From: Pedobacter yonginensis
GTDB lineage: Bacteria > Bacteroidota > Bacteroidia > Sphingobacteriales > Sphingobacteriaceae
Assembly: GCF_003173595.1 (NCBI RefSeq)
Contig: NZ_QGNZ01000002.1
Location: 496,001-560,000 of the forward strand
DNA length: 64,000 bases
Reading direction: 5' to 3'
Part shown: in pieces, positions 1 through 8,065 of the stretch
Layout: the number at the start of each line of letters is the position of its first letter
Position numbering within the stretch: position 1 is the stretch's first letter
The notes under the pieces: generated by a model
Told to the model about the DNA's origin: nothing
Seen by the model: the letters and a program-made list of their open reading frames with translations, nothing else
The model's database searches: none
Made by a program: the position numbers and the translations under genes

Positions 1-287
1 GCGTGTAAACAAGCGCCAACTGACCATACACCAATGGCCCACAAAAAGCCCTTCTTTGTATCTAATTTGTCAACCAATCTGCCTGCAAAAAGCATCGATA
101 TGGCATAAAAGATTGAGAATAATGCGGTAATATTTCCATAGTCGTTATTATCCCAATGGAATTCTGGCTTGATAAAATCCGTCCAGGTTAGAGAAAGTAC
201 CTGTCTATCTAAATAATTAATTGTAGTGGCAAGAAACAATAGTAAACATATCGTCCACCTGTATTTGCTTGGTCTGGTTTGGTTCAT
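1..287 (-). CDS. MFS hexuronate transporter (ExuT-like), N-terminal part only
   Basis: The gene starts at the ATG ending at base 287 and runs off the left edge, so only about 95 residues are visible. The N-terminus is short and basic, then comes a membrane segment followed by 'TINYLDRQVLSLTW', which matches the first transmembrane segment and signature of the ExuT/GudP-type anion:cation symporters. A second hydrophobic stretch and 'GRLVDKLDTKKGF' look like the loop between helices 2 and 3. It lies 22 bp downstream of eda, at the end of a galacturonate catabolic run. From that context I infer import of galacturonate across the inner membrane. The family is well supported; the substrate is inferred. 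Confidence 0.85.
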   Translation of the reverse strand, partial: MNQTRPSKYRWTICLLLFLATTINYLDRQVLSLTWTDFIKPEFHWDNNDYGNITALFSIFYAISMLFAGRLVDKLDTKKGFLWAIGVWSVGACLH

Positions 288-309
288 TTGGTTAGGGGTG
301 TTTTGGATT

Positions 310-972
310 TTATTTACTTTGCTTAATTAAATCAAGCGCCAGTTTTGTGTTGTCAAATAACTCTTCGTATAAACCTTTGCTCATAACGTCTTTACTGATG
401 AGTTTACTGCCCATGCCCACGGCACAAACACCGGCTTTAAACCAGGTTTTCAAATTGTCGGCATCAATTTCTACTCCGCCTGTTGGCATAAACAGTTGGC
501 CTGCAAACAAATCTTTTATAGAAGAAATAAACTCTGGACCTAAAATATTAGCGGGAAATATTTTGATAAGCATAGCTTTGTATTCTTGCGCAACGCTGAT
601 TTCGGTTGGCGTCATACAGCCAGGAATCCAAAGCATACCGATTTTATTCGCAATTTCTGCAACTGCCGGATTTACGATTGGAGCAACAATAAAATCCGTT
701 CCTGCATCTATAAAAGCATGTGCATCTGCGGGTGTTTTAATGGTGCCTATACCCAAATAAAGATCGGGCATTTCGGCATCGCGAATTTCTTTTAGTTTTT
801 TAAAGTTTGGTAAAGCAGATTTTCCGCGGTTGGTATATTCAAAAACCCGCACCCCTGCCTCATACAGCGTGCGCAAGATTTCAATACTTCCTGCTTCGCT
901 ATCTTGGTAGAAGAGCGGTAGCATGCCTTGCTCTAAAATGGCATCTAAAATTTTATGCTTGTTGCTGATCAT
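310..972 (-). CDS. eda: KDPG aldolase (2-dehydro-3-deoxy-6-phosphogluconate aldolase)
   Basis: This class I aldolase splits 2-keto-3-deoxy-6-phosphogluconate into pyruvate and glyceraldehyde 3-phosphate, the last step of galacturonate catabolism. The protein has 220 residues, normal for the family. Visible landmarks are E45 in 'EYTNRG', the Schiff-base lysine K137 in 'LIKIFPA', and the phosphate-binding loop 'PTGGV' at 163-167. The start overlaps the stop of kdgK by 4 bp (ATGA), so the two are probably translationally coupled, and product passes directly from one enzyme to the next. Alternative: 4-hydroxy-2-oxoglutarate aldolase activity is often shared by this family. Confidence 0.95.
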   Translation of the reverse strand: MISNKHKILDAILEQGMLPLFYQDSEAGSIEILRTLYEAGVRVFEYTNRGKSALPNFKKLKEIRDAEMPDLYLGIGTIKTPADAHAFIDAGTDFIVAPIVNPAVAEIANKIGMLWIPGCMTPTEISVAQEYKAMLIKIFPANILGPEFISSIKDLFAGQLFMPTGGVEIDADNLKTWFKAGVCAVGMGSKLISKDVMSKGLYEELFDNTKLALDLIKQSK

Positions 973-2018
973 CTTATTATTCGTTTTTCTATATCGGCCA
1001 CCGTACTTGTAGTGGCATCGCTTGGAATGTATAATTTATCGTAGGCTGCTGCGGTAGCAAAGTTTAGCGTTTCATGAACTGATAATTGATTGTAAAAACC
1101 ATAAATTAATCCGGCCATAAAACAATCGCCACTGCCCACCTTATCTAGAATTTTTTCTGAAACATATTCTTCAGAAACCGTTAATTCGTTATTGGCGTAA
1201 AGTGTTGTGTAATACCTAATTCCATTACCATGATCAAACCGAAAGGTATTGGCAACCGCTTTGCACGAGGTAAACAAACTTAATATTTCTTTAGAGGTAT
1301 CTGTTGCTTGTTGCAGTAACGTTTCCTTTGCATAACCTTCAGTGGGTTTTAAATCATCGTGGAGCGCTGTACCCAACATTTTGTTTGCCGCCCAAACATT
1401 GCCCATAATCAAATTACAATATTTGGCCAATTCTGGCAGAACATCAATAGGCTCTTTGCCATATTTCCAGAGTTTGGAACGGTAGTTTAAGTCTAAGGAA
1501 ATGGTGATGTTTTTAGTGCTCGCCGCCTTCAATGCTTCCAAACACACATCGGCAAGGGATTGATTTATTGCTGGGCAAATGGCACTAAAATGGAACCAAG
1601 TAACCCCTTCAAAAACTTCATCCCAGTTAATTTGTCCAACTTCCAGTTGGGCATAGGCCGAATTTGAACGATCGTAAATTACACCTGCATTTTTTAAATC
1701 CTTTCCCTTTGGCAAATAATATAAACCCAAGCGCTCGCCATGATAAACCATAGCAGAGGTATCTATATTTTTTTTGTCTAGATGATCTACAATTTCATCT
1801 GTTATCGAATTTTTGGGCACAGCAGATAGATAAGCCGATGGCACCTCCCATAGGGCTAAAGCAGTAGCTACATTTAGCTCTGCACCACCAATATAAAAGG
1901 GCAGCTTGTTTTCTTTTAACCATTGGCCATCCATATCGGGGCAAATGCGTAAAAGTAGTTCGCCAAAGCTTAAAACTTTTTCTCCTTCTTTTAATGAAGC
2001 TAATATTTGGTCGCTCAT
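969..2018 (-). CDS. kdgK: 2-dehydro-3-deoxygluconokinase (PfkB family)
   Basis: A PfkB-family sugar kinase that phosphorylates 2-keto-3-deoxygluconate to KDPG. It has 349 residues. It shows the N-terminal glycine motif 'GGAELNVA' (44-51), the substrate-domain segment 'DLNYRS' (176-181) and the ATP/anion-hole motif 'GSGD' (295-298), with D298 as the expected catalytic base. KDG specificity is inferred from the immediate coupling to eda (4 bp overlap) and the upstream uxaCAB genes. The 112 bp leader before it contains two inverted repeats that could be operator sites, so it may have its own promoter. Confidence 0.93.
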   Translation of the reverse strand: MSDQILASLKEGEKVLSFGELLLRICPDMDGQWLKENKLPFYIGGAELNVATALALWEVPSAYLSAVPKNSITDEIVDHLDKKNIDTSAMVYHGERLGLYYLPKGKDLKNAGVIYDRSNSAYAQLEVGQINWDEVFEGVTWFHFSAICPAINQSLADVCLEALKAASTKNITISLDLNYRSKLWKYGKEPIDVLPELAKYCNLIMGNVWAANKMLGTALHDDLKPTEGYAKETLLQQATDTSKEILSLFTSCKAVANTFRFDHGNGIRYYTTLYANNELTVSEEYVSEKILDKVGSGDCFMAGLIYGFYNQLSVHETLNFATAAAYDKLYIPSDATTSTVADIEKRIIR

Positions 2019-2041
2019 TTTATGTTTAATCGGCGTATTTC

Positions 2042-2112
2042 ATACCATTTTACAAATTGGTATAAAAAGAAAGGAAAACGATTGAAATGATTTGATTCAA
2101 ACGAATTTCGTT
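2042..2112 (-). promoter_or_regulatory. Leader of kdgK with two inverted repeats (candidate operators)
   Basis: Between uxaC and kdgK there is an inverted repeat ATACCA-N10-TGGTAT (2042-2063) and a separate 13-bp palindrome AACGAA-T-TTCGTT (2100-2112). The TGGTATAA half-site recalls the TGGTATACCA core bound by UxuR/ExuR-type GntR regulators in enterobacteria. That likeness is only suggestive, because no regulator gene is present in this window. A TGGTATAA half-site also occurs in the leader of the GH28 gene. Confidence 0.35.
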
Positions 2113-2130
2113 CAAAAAGCCTGATTTTGG

Positions 2131-3531
2131 TTAAAATTTAAAGTAATTTTTTGCGTTAAAATACGAAATATCCTGCACAATCTTGCCCACCCACTCTAGG
2201 TCGTTTGGCAGTTCTCCGTTCTCAATATCCTCCCCAAATAGGTTGCAAACAATGCGCCTGAAGTATTCGTGTCGAGGAAATGAAAGGAAGCTTCGAGAAT
2301 CGGTGAGCATTCCAACCATACGGCTTAAAAGCCCCATGTTGGAAAGTGCATTGAGTTGCTTGATCATGCCATCTTTTTGATCCAAAAACCACCATGCCGA
2401 ACCAAACTGCACTTTACCTGCAATTGAACCATCATTAAAATTTCCAATCATAGTGGCAATGAGTTCATTATCGGCCGGATTTAGGTTATAGATGATGGTT
2501 TTAGCTAGCTTATCCTGTGTATCTAAGCGATTTAAAAATTTAGATAACATTCTTGCCTGACTGAAATCACCGATAGAATCCCATCCAGTATCTGGCCCTA
2601 ACTGGCTTAACATTCGGGTGTTGTTGTTGCGTAAAGCACCCAAATGATATTGTTGAACCCAACCCTTTTCATGATCCCATTCTGCAAAATAAACCAACAT
2701 GGCCGATTTAAATTGCAGGTTTTCTTGATAACTGATTCCTTGCTGACTACGAATCTTATTGAAGATTGAAGCAATTTCTGCTTCTGTATAATCTTCGGCA
2801 TAAATTTGCTCTAAACCATGATCGGATACAGAACATCCATTTGCAGCAAAATAATCATGGCGACTTTTTAAAGCCTCTAAATAATCTTGAAAACTATTGA
2901 TGGTTTTATCGGCCACCGTTTCCAATTTATTAATGTATTCATTTAAGCCTGCTATATCGTCGCTGTTCATCGCTTTATCAGGACGGAAAGCAGGTAACAT
3001 CTTCAAGTTTGCACCTTCTCTAAGCAGTTGCTGATGGAAGTTTAAACTATCCAAAGGGTCATCAGTTGTACAAACCGCCTCCACATTCATCTTCGCTAAT
3101 AAACCTCGAACAGAATACTCGGGCGTTTGCAATTTAGCCGAACAATCATCGTAAATGCTTTGGGCTGTTTTACCAGAAAGCAAATCGCTGATGCCAAAAT
3201 AACGCTGCAATTCTAAATGTGTCCAATGATAGAGCGGGTTGCGCAGCGTGTAGGGAACAGTTTCTGCCCACTTTTCAAATTTCTCATAATCAGAACCCAC
3301 ACCAGTGATGTATTTTTCATTAACCCCATTGGCACGCATGGCTCGCCATTTGTAATGATCGCCGGCTAGCCACACCTGGCTGATATTTGAGAACTGCGTA
3401 TTGTTTGCAATTTGCTCTGGAATCAGGTGATTATGATAATCGATGATGGGCAATGATTTTGCAAAATTATGGTAAAGCTTTTCGGCTGTTTTATTCTGCA
3501 AAAGAAAATTTTCGTCTAAAAAAGATTTCAT
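2131..3531 (-). CDS. uxaC: Glucuronate/galacturonate isomerase
   Basis: This enzyme isomerises D-galacturonate to D-tagaturonate (and D-glucuronate to D-fructuronate), the first intracellular step of the pathway. It has 466 residues, the usual length. The N-terminal 'IIDYHNHL' holds H33 and H35, matching the metal-binding HxH of the amidohydrolase fold. The segment 'VCTTDDPLDSL' and the C-terminal 'DSRSFLSFPRHEYFRRI' are characteristic of UxaC. It sits between uxaA (90 bp upstream) and kdgK (112 bp downstream) in the same orientation. Confidence 0.96.
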   Translation of the reverse strand: MKSFLDENFLLQNKTAEKLYHNFAKSLPIIDYHNHLIPEQIANNTQFSNISQVWLAGDHYKWRAMRANGVNEKYITGVGSDYEKFEKWAETVPYTLRNPLYHWTHLELQRYFGISDLLSGKTAQSIYDDCSAKLQTPEYSVRGLLAKMNVEAVCTTDDPLDSLNFHQQLLREGANLKMLPAFRPDKAMNSDDIAGLNEYINKLETVADKTINSFQDYLEALKSRHDYFAANGCSVSDHGLEQIYAEDYTEAEIASIFNKIRSQQGISYQENLQFKSAMLVYFAEWDHEKGWVQQYHLGALRNNNTRMLSQLGPDTGWDSIGDFSQARMLSKFLNRLDTQDKLAKTIIYNLNPADNELIATMIGNFNDGSIAGKVQFGSAWWFLDQKDGMIKQLNALSNMGLLSRMVGMLTDSRSFLSFPRHEYFRRIVCNLFGEDIENGELPNDLEWVGKIVQDISYFNAKNYFKF

Positions 3532-3621
3532 TTGATTAGATATGGTTACTAGAATTGATGGGTTATCATCAAAATCTATTTATATTTTTTTAAGTATAAG
3601 CTTTAGCTATAGGTTTTTCGG

Positions 3622-5268
3622 CTACAAACTCACGCCTCTTTTCCATGGAATGAAGTCATCTTGATTCAGCAACACCGCTTTTGGAATAACTTCTCCACTA
3701 GCCGCTTTGATACAATATTCTAAAATGTCTTTTCCCATTTCTTCAATGGTTTTTTCGCCTTCTATCACTGGTCCACAATTAATGTCGATAATATCGCCCA
3801 TGCGTTTTGTAAGGGCATTATTTGTAGAAACCTTAATGGTTGGACAAACGGGATTGCCTGTAGGTGTGCCTAAGCCTGTGGTAAATAAAATTAAGGTTGC
3901 GCCAGATGCGGCTTTGCCTGTAGTGGCTTCAACATCATTTCCTGGTGTACAAACTAAGTTTAAACCTGGCTTTGTAGCTGGCTCGGTATAATCCAAAACA
4001 TCTTCTACTGGCGATGTTCCGCCTTTTTTAGCCGCTCCAGTGCTTTTAATTGCATCGGTAATTAACCCATCTTTTATGTTTCCTGGAGATGGGTTCATAA
4101 AAAATCCTGATCCCACATTTTCTGCGGATTGATTGTAGGCCGTCATCAACTGAATAAACTTACGGGCGGCTGTTTCATCTTTTGTACGATCTATTAATTG
4201 TTGCTCTGCGCCACAAAGCTCCGGAAACTCGGCCAATAAAACCGTTCCGCCTAGCGCCACCAATAAATCTGATGTGTAACCTACCGCTGGGTTGGCACTA
4301 ATGCCACTAAACCCATCGCTACCACCACATTTTACACCCAAAACCAGTTTGCTGAGTGGTGCGGGTTGACGTTCTATTTTATTTATTTCGGTTAAACCAA
4401 TAAACGTTTTTCTGATGGCTTCTTTAACCAATTGTTCTTCACTTTGCGATTGCTGTTGTTCAAAAATAAAGAGCGGTTTATCGAAATTCGGACTGCGATG
4501 CTTCAAATCGTCCATAAAATCCTGTACCTGCAAATTCTGACAGCCTAAGCTTAAAACGGTAACTCCGGCAACATTGGGATGATCTGCATAAGCCGCCAAG
4601 AGCTTGCTTAAAACGGCTGCATCCTGCCTTGTGCCACCACAACCACCTTGATGGTTTAAGAACTTAATTCCATCTACATTTTTGAAAACTCGATTGGCAA
4701 CAGGATTGGCTAAACCGATAGAGCTCGGATCGGCCTCCTCTAAAATTTCGCCATTTTTATAAGCTTCAACCAAATGATGGGCATAGGATTTGTATTTATC
4801 GGTTACAGCATAGCCCAACTCATTGTGCAAGGCTTCGCGGATTACATCTAAATTTCTATTCTCACAGAAAACGGTCGGAATAAACAACCAATAATTGGCA
4901 GTACCTACGCGGCCATCGCTGCGTACATAGCCATTAAAGGTTCTCCCCTCAAATTTGGAAACATCAGGGGCATGCCACTCGTAATGATAGGGCCTAAACT
5001 CGTATGGATCAGACGCGTGTTTGGTGTTTTCGGTATCCATTAAGCCTCCCTTTGAAATAAAGTGTTGTGCTTTACCCACCAACACACCGTACATCATAAT
5101 CGGATCGCCCACATTCATATCTTGCATAAAAAATTTATGCTTGGCGTTGATGTCATCCGTTAAAGTATATTCATGTCCATCGTGAATAACCGTTTCTCCC
5201 TTTGCCAAATTTTGCAAGGCAACGAGCACATTATCATTAGGATGGATTTTTAAAATTCTAGTAACCAT
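3622..5268 (-). CDS. uxaA: Altronate dehydratase
   Basis: Dehydrates D-altronate to 2-keto-3-deoxygluconate in the cytoplasm. The 548-residue protein has a small N-terminal SAF-type domain (about residues 1-85, 'KGETVIHDGHEYTL') joined to the long UxaA/GarD catalytic domain. Typical segments are 'FNGYVRSDGRVGTANYW', 'NHQGGCGGTRQDA', 'LGVKCGGSDGFSGISANPA' and 'CTPGNDVEATTGKAASGA'. Several cysteines fit the iron-dependent family. Only 1 bp separates it from uxaB upstream, so the two are almost certainly co-transcribed and act consecutively. Confidence 0.96.
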   Translation of the reverse strand: MVTRILKIHPNDNVLVALQNLAKGETVIHDGHEYTLTDDINAKHKFFMQDMNVGDPIMMYGVLVGKAQHFISKGGLMDTENTKHASDPYEFRPYHYEWHAPDVSKFEGRTFNGYVRSDGRVGTANYWLFIPTVFCENRNLDVIREALHNELGYAVTDKYKSYAHHLVEAYKNGEILEEADPSSIGLANPVANRVFKNVDGIKFLNHQGGCGGTRQDAAVLSKLLAAYADHPNVAGVTVLSLGCQNLQVQDFMDDLKHRSPNFDKPLFIFEQQQSQSEEQLVKEAIRKTFIGLTEINKIERQPAPLSKLVLGVKCGGSDGFSGISANPAVGYTSDLLVALGGTVLLAEFPELCGAEQQLIDRTKDETAARKFIQLMTAYNQSAENVGSGFFMNPSPGNIKDGLITDAIKSTGAAKKGGTSPVEDVLDYTEPATKPGLNLVCTPGNDVEATTGKAASGATLILFTTGLGTPTGNPVCPTIKVSTNNALTKRMGDIIDINCGPVIEGEKTIEEMGKDILEYCIKAASGEVIPKAVLLNQDDFIPWKRGVSL

Positions 5269-5269
5269 T

Positions 5270-6781
5270 TTAAATTGTTCTTTCTGAATGCAAGTTACTT
5301 AAAGTTTCCTTTGCACCTTTGTTCTGTATTAACTCTACATATGATTTCACTGCCGCAGTAAAACCTGGGTAATTATTCAGATTTTTATCCCATAAACGCC
5401 TATCACCTAAAGTATTTTCTACCACAGTTGCTGGATTTTTCCAGTAGTTGAATAAAATTTCGGCAAATTCATCCTGAATTGGGTACGATTTTCCCTGTAC
5501 GTTGGCCGTGTAGGTTTCCCCATCTTTATTCACATTCATGAAAACGATATAGGCCGCAAAACCAAATGCGGTAAGCTGAGGAACTTCATTATTTAAGGCA
5601 TAATATCTTCTGATGAGCGGGATATTACGCATTTGCATTTTAGAGGTATAGTTTAAGGTAATTGCTTGCCATTGATGATCCAAAAACGGATTGCTGAAAC
5701 GATCAATTACACTTTTTGCGAAATTTACAGCTTCATCATAAGTAATATCTGCATTTTCTACAGCTGGTGCAATTTCATCTTTCATCAATTTTAAAACATG
5801 ATTTGCAAATTCTTCATCGGCCATTGCCTCTTTAACAGTATTAAAACCTGCTAAAATGGCCAAGCCACAACTGATGGTGTGCGTACCGTTTAACAAACGC
5901 AATTTTAATTCCTTAAATTTATCGATGGATGGAACGATAAAAATGCCTTTATCTGCCTTTGCAAATGACAAGATTTCTGCAACCCTTTCGTTTGACGATT
6001 CTATTGCCCATAGTCTGAAAGGTTCTGCCATGATCATTAAATCATCGCTGTAGCCCAATTCTGTTTCAATTTCCTTTTGTGCTTCTGCTGGTAATTTTCC
6101 GGGAACAATTCTATCTACCAAGGTTTTGCAAAATTGATTAGCCGTTTTAAGCCATTGCTGAAAATCCCAACTCAAATTGTTATGAATGGCTAAATCCAGT
6201 AAAATTTGTTTAAGCTTATCGGCGTTATCGCTAATCAACTCTGTTGGAACGATGACCATTCCACTTGATGCAGATCCATTAAAGGCGGTGAATCTTTCGT
6301 GCAGAAACGCCAATAACTTTCCGGGATAGGACTGCGGTGGCTGATCGGTAATTAAATCTTCACTCTTAACAATTCCGACTTCGGTTGTATTGGAAATTAC
6401 AATTTGCATTTCAGGTTGGTGTGCAGCCTTTAAAATTTCTGCCCAATCGTTTGAAGCTGCTAAAACACGGCTGATTGATGAGTTGATGATGTTTTCTTCA
6501 ACATTTACGCCATCCTCTATGCCTTTTACGCAAAGTGTGTAAAGATTATCTTGCTTTGAAAATTCATCGGCCCCACCTTTAGCGGTTGATTTAACGACCA
6601 AAATACGACCATTGAATATGCCCTTGCGATTTGCTTTATCAATAAAATAATCTGGCAAACCACGTAATAAAACGCCTGTTCCAAATTGGATTACCTTTTC
6701 TGGCCATTCAAGAATTTCCGGGCTTGGTGTTGCAACCTTTTCCCCATCAATGTTTTTTAAATTTTCTTTGCTTAAAATCAT
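5270..6781 (-). CDS. uxaB: Tagaturonate reductase (altronate oxidoreductase)
   Basis: NADH-dependent reduction of D-tagaturonate to D-altronate, the step between UxaC and UxaA. It is a polyol-specific long-chain dehydrogenase of 503 residues. The nucleotide-binding loop is 'QFGTGVLLRG' (32-41). The catalytic signature of the family, K-x4-N-x2-H, is seen as K293, N298 and H301 in 'KLRLLNGTHT'. The dinucleotide domain is followed by the helical C-terminal domain ('MQMRNIPLIRRYY'). The neighbours make tagaturonate the likely substrate; a fructuronate reductase (UxuB) would look similar. Confidence 0.93.
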   Translation of the reverse strand: MILSKENLKNIDGEKVATPSPEILEWPEKVIQFGTGVLLRGLPDYFIDKANRKGIFNGRILVVKSTAKGGADEFSKQDNLYTLCVKGIEDGVNVEENIINSSISRVLAASNDWAEILKAAHQPEMQIVISNTTEVGIVKSEDLITDQPPQSYPGKLLAFLHERFTAFNGSASSGMVIVPTELISDNADKLKQILLDLAIHNNLSWDFQQWLKTANQFCKTLVDRIVPGKLPAEAQKEIETELGYSDDLMIMAEPFRLWAIESSNERVAEILSFAKADKGIFIVPSIDKFKELKLRLLNGTHTISCGLAILAGFNTVKEAMADEEFANHVLKLMKDEIAPAVENADITYDEAVNFAKSVIDRFSNPFLDHQWQAITLNYTSKMQMRNIPLIRRYYALNNEVPQLTAFGFAAYIVFMNVNKDGETYTANVQGKSYPIQDEFAEILFNYWKNPATVVENTLGDRRLWDKNLNNYPGFTAAVKSYVELIQNKGAKETLSNLHSERTI

Positions 6782-6827
6782 TTCCTTACTGTTTTCTGTT
6801 ATCGCTTGTGCAATTCCAAATGCTACC

Positions 6828-7859
6828 TTATTTAGTTCCGTTTGCGGTTAACCACTTTGGATATTCCTTTTCAATTAATTTTTGTGCCCAGTTGCCGTAC
6901 CAAGCGTAACCATTTCTACGTTCTGGGATTAAATCCTCTAATTTTAACTTTATTGTATTGTCTCGGTCTCCAAAAATTGGAATGTTTTTGTCGATGTCGT
7001 AAAAGCGTGCCCAAACCATAGCGGTATTATCGGCAACCAGTGCGGCTGTTTTTACCTTCGTTTTGGGATCTGTTTCTCGATCAAAGCGATAGCCTACAAT
7101 TTTATTGGCATCAAACCATTTTATCGCCGCTGCAATGGCATTTTTAATTTGAAGTGATGGTTGATTGATGCGCATTAAAAACCGAACCACTCCAACTGAT
7201 TCGCTGGTACTTAATGATGCTGGTTCAAAATTTCTGGCCTTGGCTGGCAACATAGAATCTTTATCATACTGGGCGGCCCAAATGCTTGGGTTTCCACTCT
7301 GCTTTACCTGAGTTTTTAAAATGCAATTTATCCCCTTGGCCACGGCCGTTTCTGCCTTTTTAATGTATTCTGGATTTACAAGTTCAAAATCGTTTTTCTG
7401 GGTTGCAATGTCTTGTAGAATGTTTAAAACGTTAATCATGGCATCGTCGTTATAGGTAATCTCCGAACGATACAAAGCTTTATCTGGATAATACTGTGGC
7501 CAACCTCCATTGGCATACTGGGCCATTAAAATGTAATCGATACCCTTTTCTGCTGCTTTTAGGTATGCTTTATTTTGAGATTTTTTAAACGCCTTAATTA
7601 AATAAACCACTTCTCTACTGGTTGCTTTGTTATCGAAAGTGGCGTGTAAATCTTTTGTCGATTTTATTTTCTCTAACAATTCTGGGGTTAAGGGTAAGGC
7701 ATAATCTACCACACTTTTATCTTCTAGCTGCTTTGGCCAACCCCCATTGCCCAATTGATACACCAACATTTTATCTGCGGTAGAATCGGTTGCCGTTTGG
7801 GCATAGCATGAGGTTAGCAAGATGCTGCAAATTAGGGTTAAGATTATTTTGATTTTCAT
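6828..7859 (-). CDS. Pectate lyase (PL10 family), lipoprotein
   Basis: A secreted enzyme that cleaves demethylated polygalacturonate by beta-elimination. I chose the ATG ending at 7859, which gives 343 residues beginning 'MKIKIILTLICSILLTSC'. This is a lipoprotein signal with lipobox LLTSC, so the enzyme is probably anchored in a membrane. A further 13 codons upstream are open but would spoil the signal. PL10-like segments are 'GNGGWPKQLEDK', 'YANGGWPQYYPDK', 'TYNDDAMINVLNILQD' and 'SLSTSESVGVVRFLM'. It lies 46 bp before uxaB and links extracellular depolymerisation to uronate catabolism. Confidence 0.92.
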   Translation of the reverse strand: MKIKIILTLICSILLTSCYAQTATDSTADKMLVYQLGNGGWPKQLEDKSVVDYALPLTPELLEKIKSTKDLHATFDNKATSREVVYLIKAFKKSQNKAYLKAAEKGIDYILMAQYANGGWPQYYPDKALYRSEITYNDDAMINVLNILQDIATQKNDFELVNPEYIKKAETAVAKGINCILKTQVKQSGNPSIWAAQYDKDSMLPAKARNFEPASLSTSESVGVVRFLMRINQPSLQIKNAIAAAIKWFDANKIVGYRFDRETDPKTKVKTAALVADNTAMVWARFYDIDKNIPIFGDRDNTIKLKLEDLIPERRNGYAWYGNWAQKLIEKEYPKWLTANGTK

Positions 7860-7987
7860 GCCGTTATTGTTTTTTGCCACGAAAACACGCATTAACACGG
7901 AACGTTTTTTTGATTCGATGTTTTTTTGTGCAAGTGCTCCACCTAATTACGCAATGTAGAGTGGTGCCCTTCGTGTTCTCTTTTTCC

Positions 7988-8010
7988 TTTCGTGAAGACA
8001 CGAACCGAGG
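7988..8010 (-). repeat. Single copy of the dispersed TTCGTG/CACGAA hairpin module
   Basis: In the 206 bp gap between the GH88/GH105-type gene and the PL10 gene there is TTTCGTGAAGACACGAACC: arms TTCGTG and CACGAA around a 4-nt loop, followed by GAGG. It is the same hairpin that forms the core of the repeat blocks at about 24.1, 30.1-31.2 and 54.6-55.7 kb. Here it stands alone. It could end or attenuate transcription between the two genes, but no T-tract follows. Confidence 0.6.
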
Positions 8011-8065
8011 CCTGCTTGATAAAATTTGACTGGCCTAAGTTCTTGTTCGCACAAACCATTTAATG

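Noticed and set aside
7860..7898. Thirteen-codon N-terminal extension of the PL10 pectate lyase
   Set aside because: It would bury the lipoprotein signal peptide; the extension resembles intergenic sequence.
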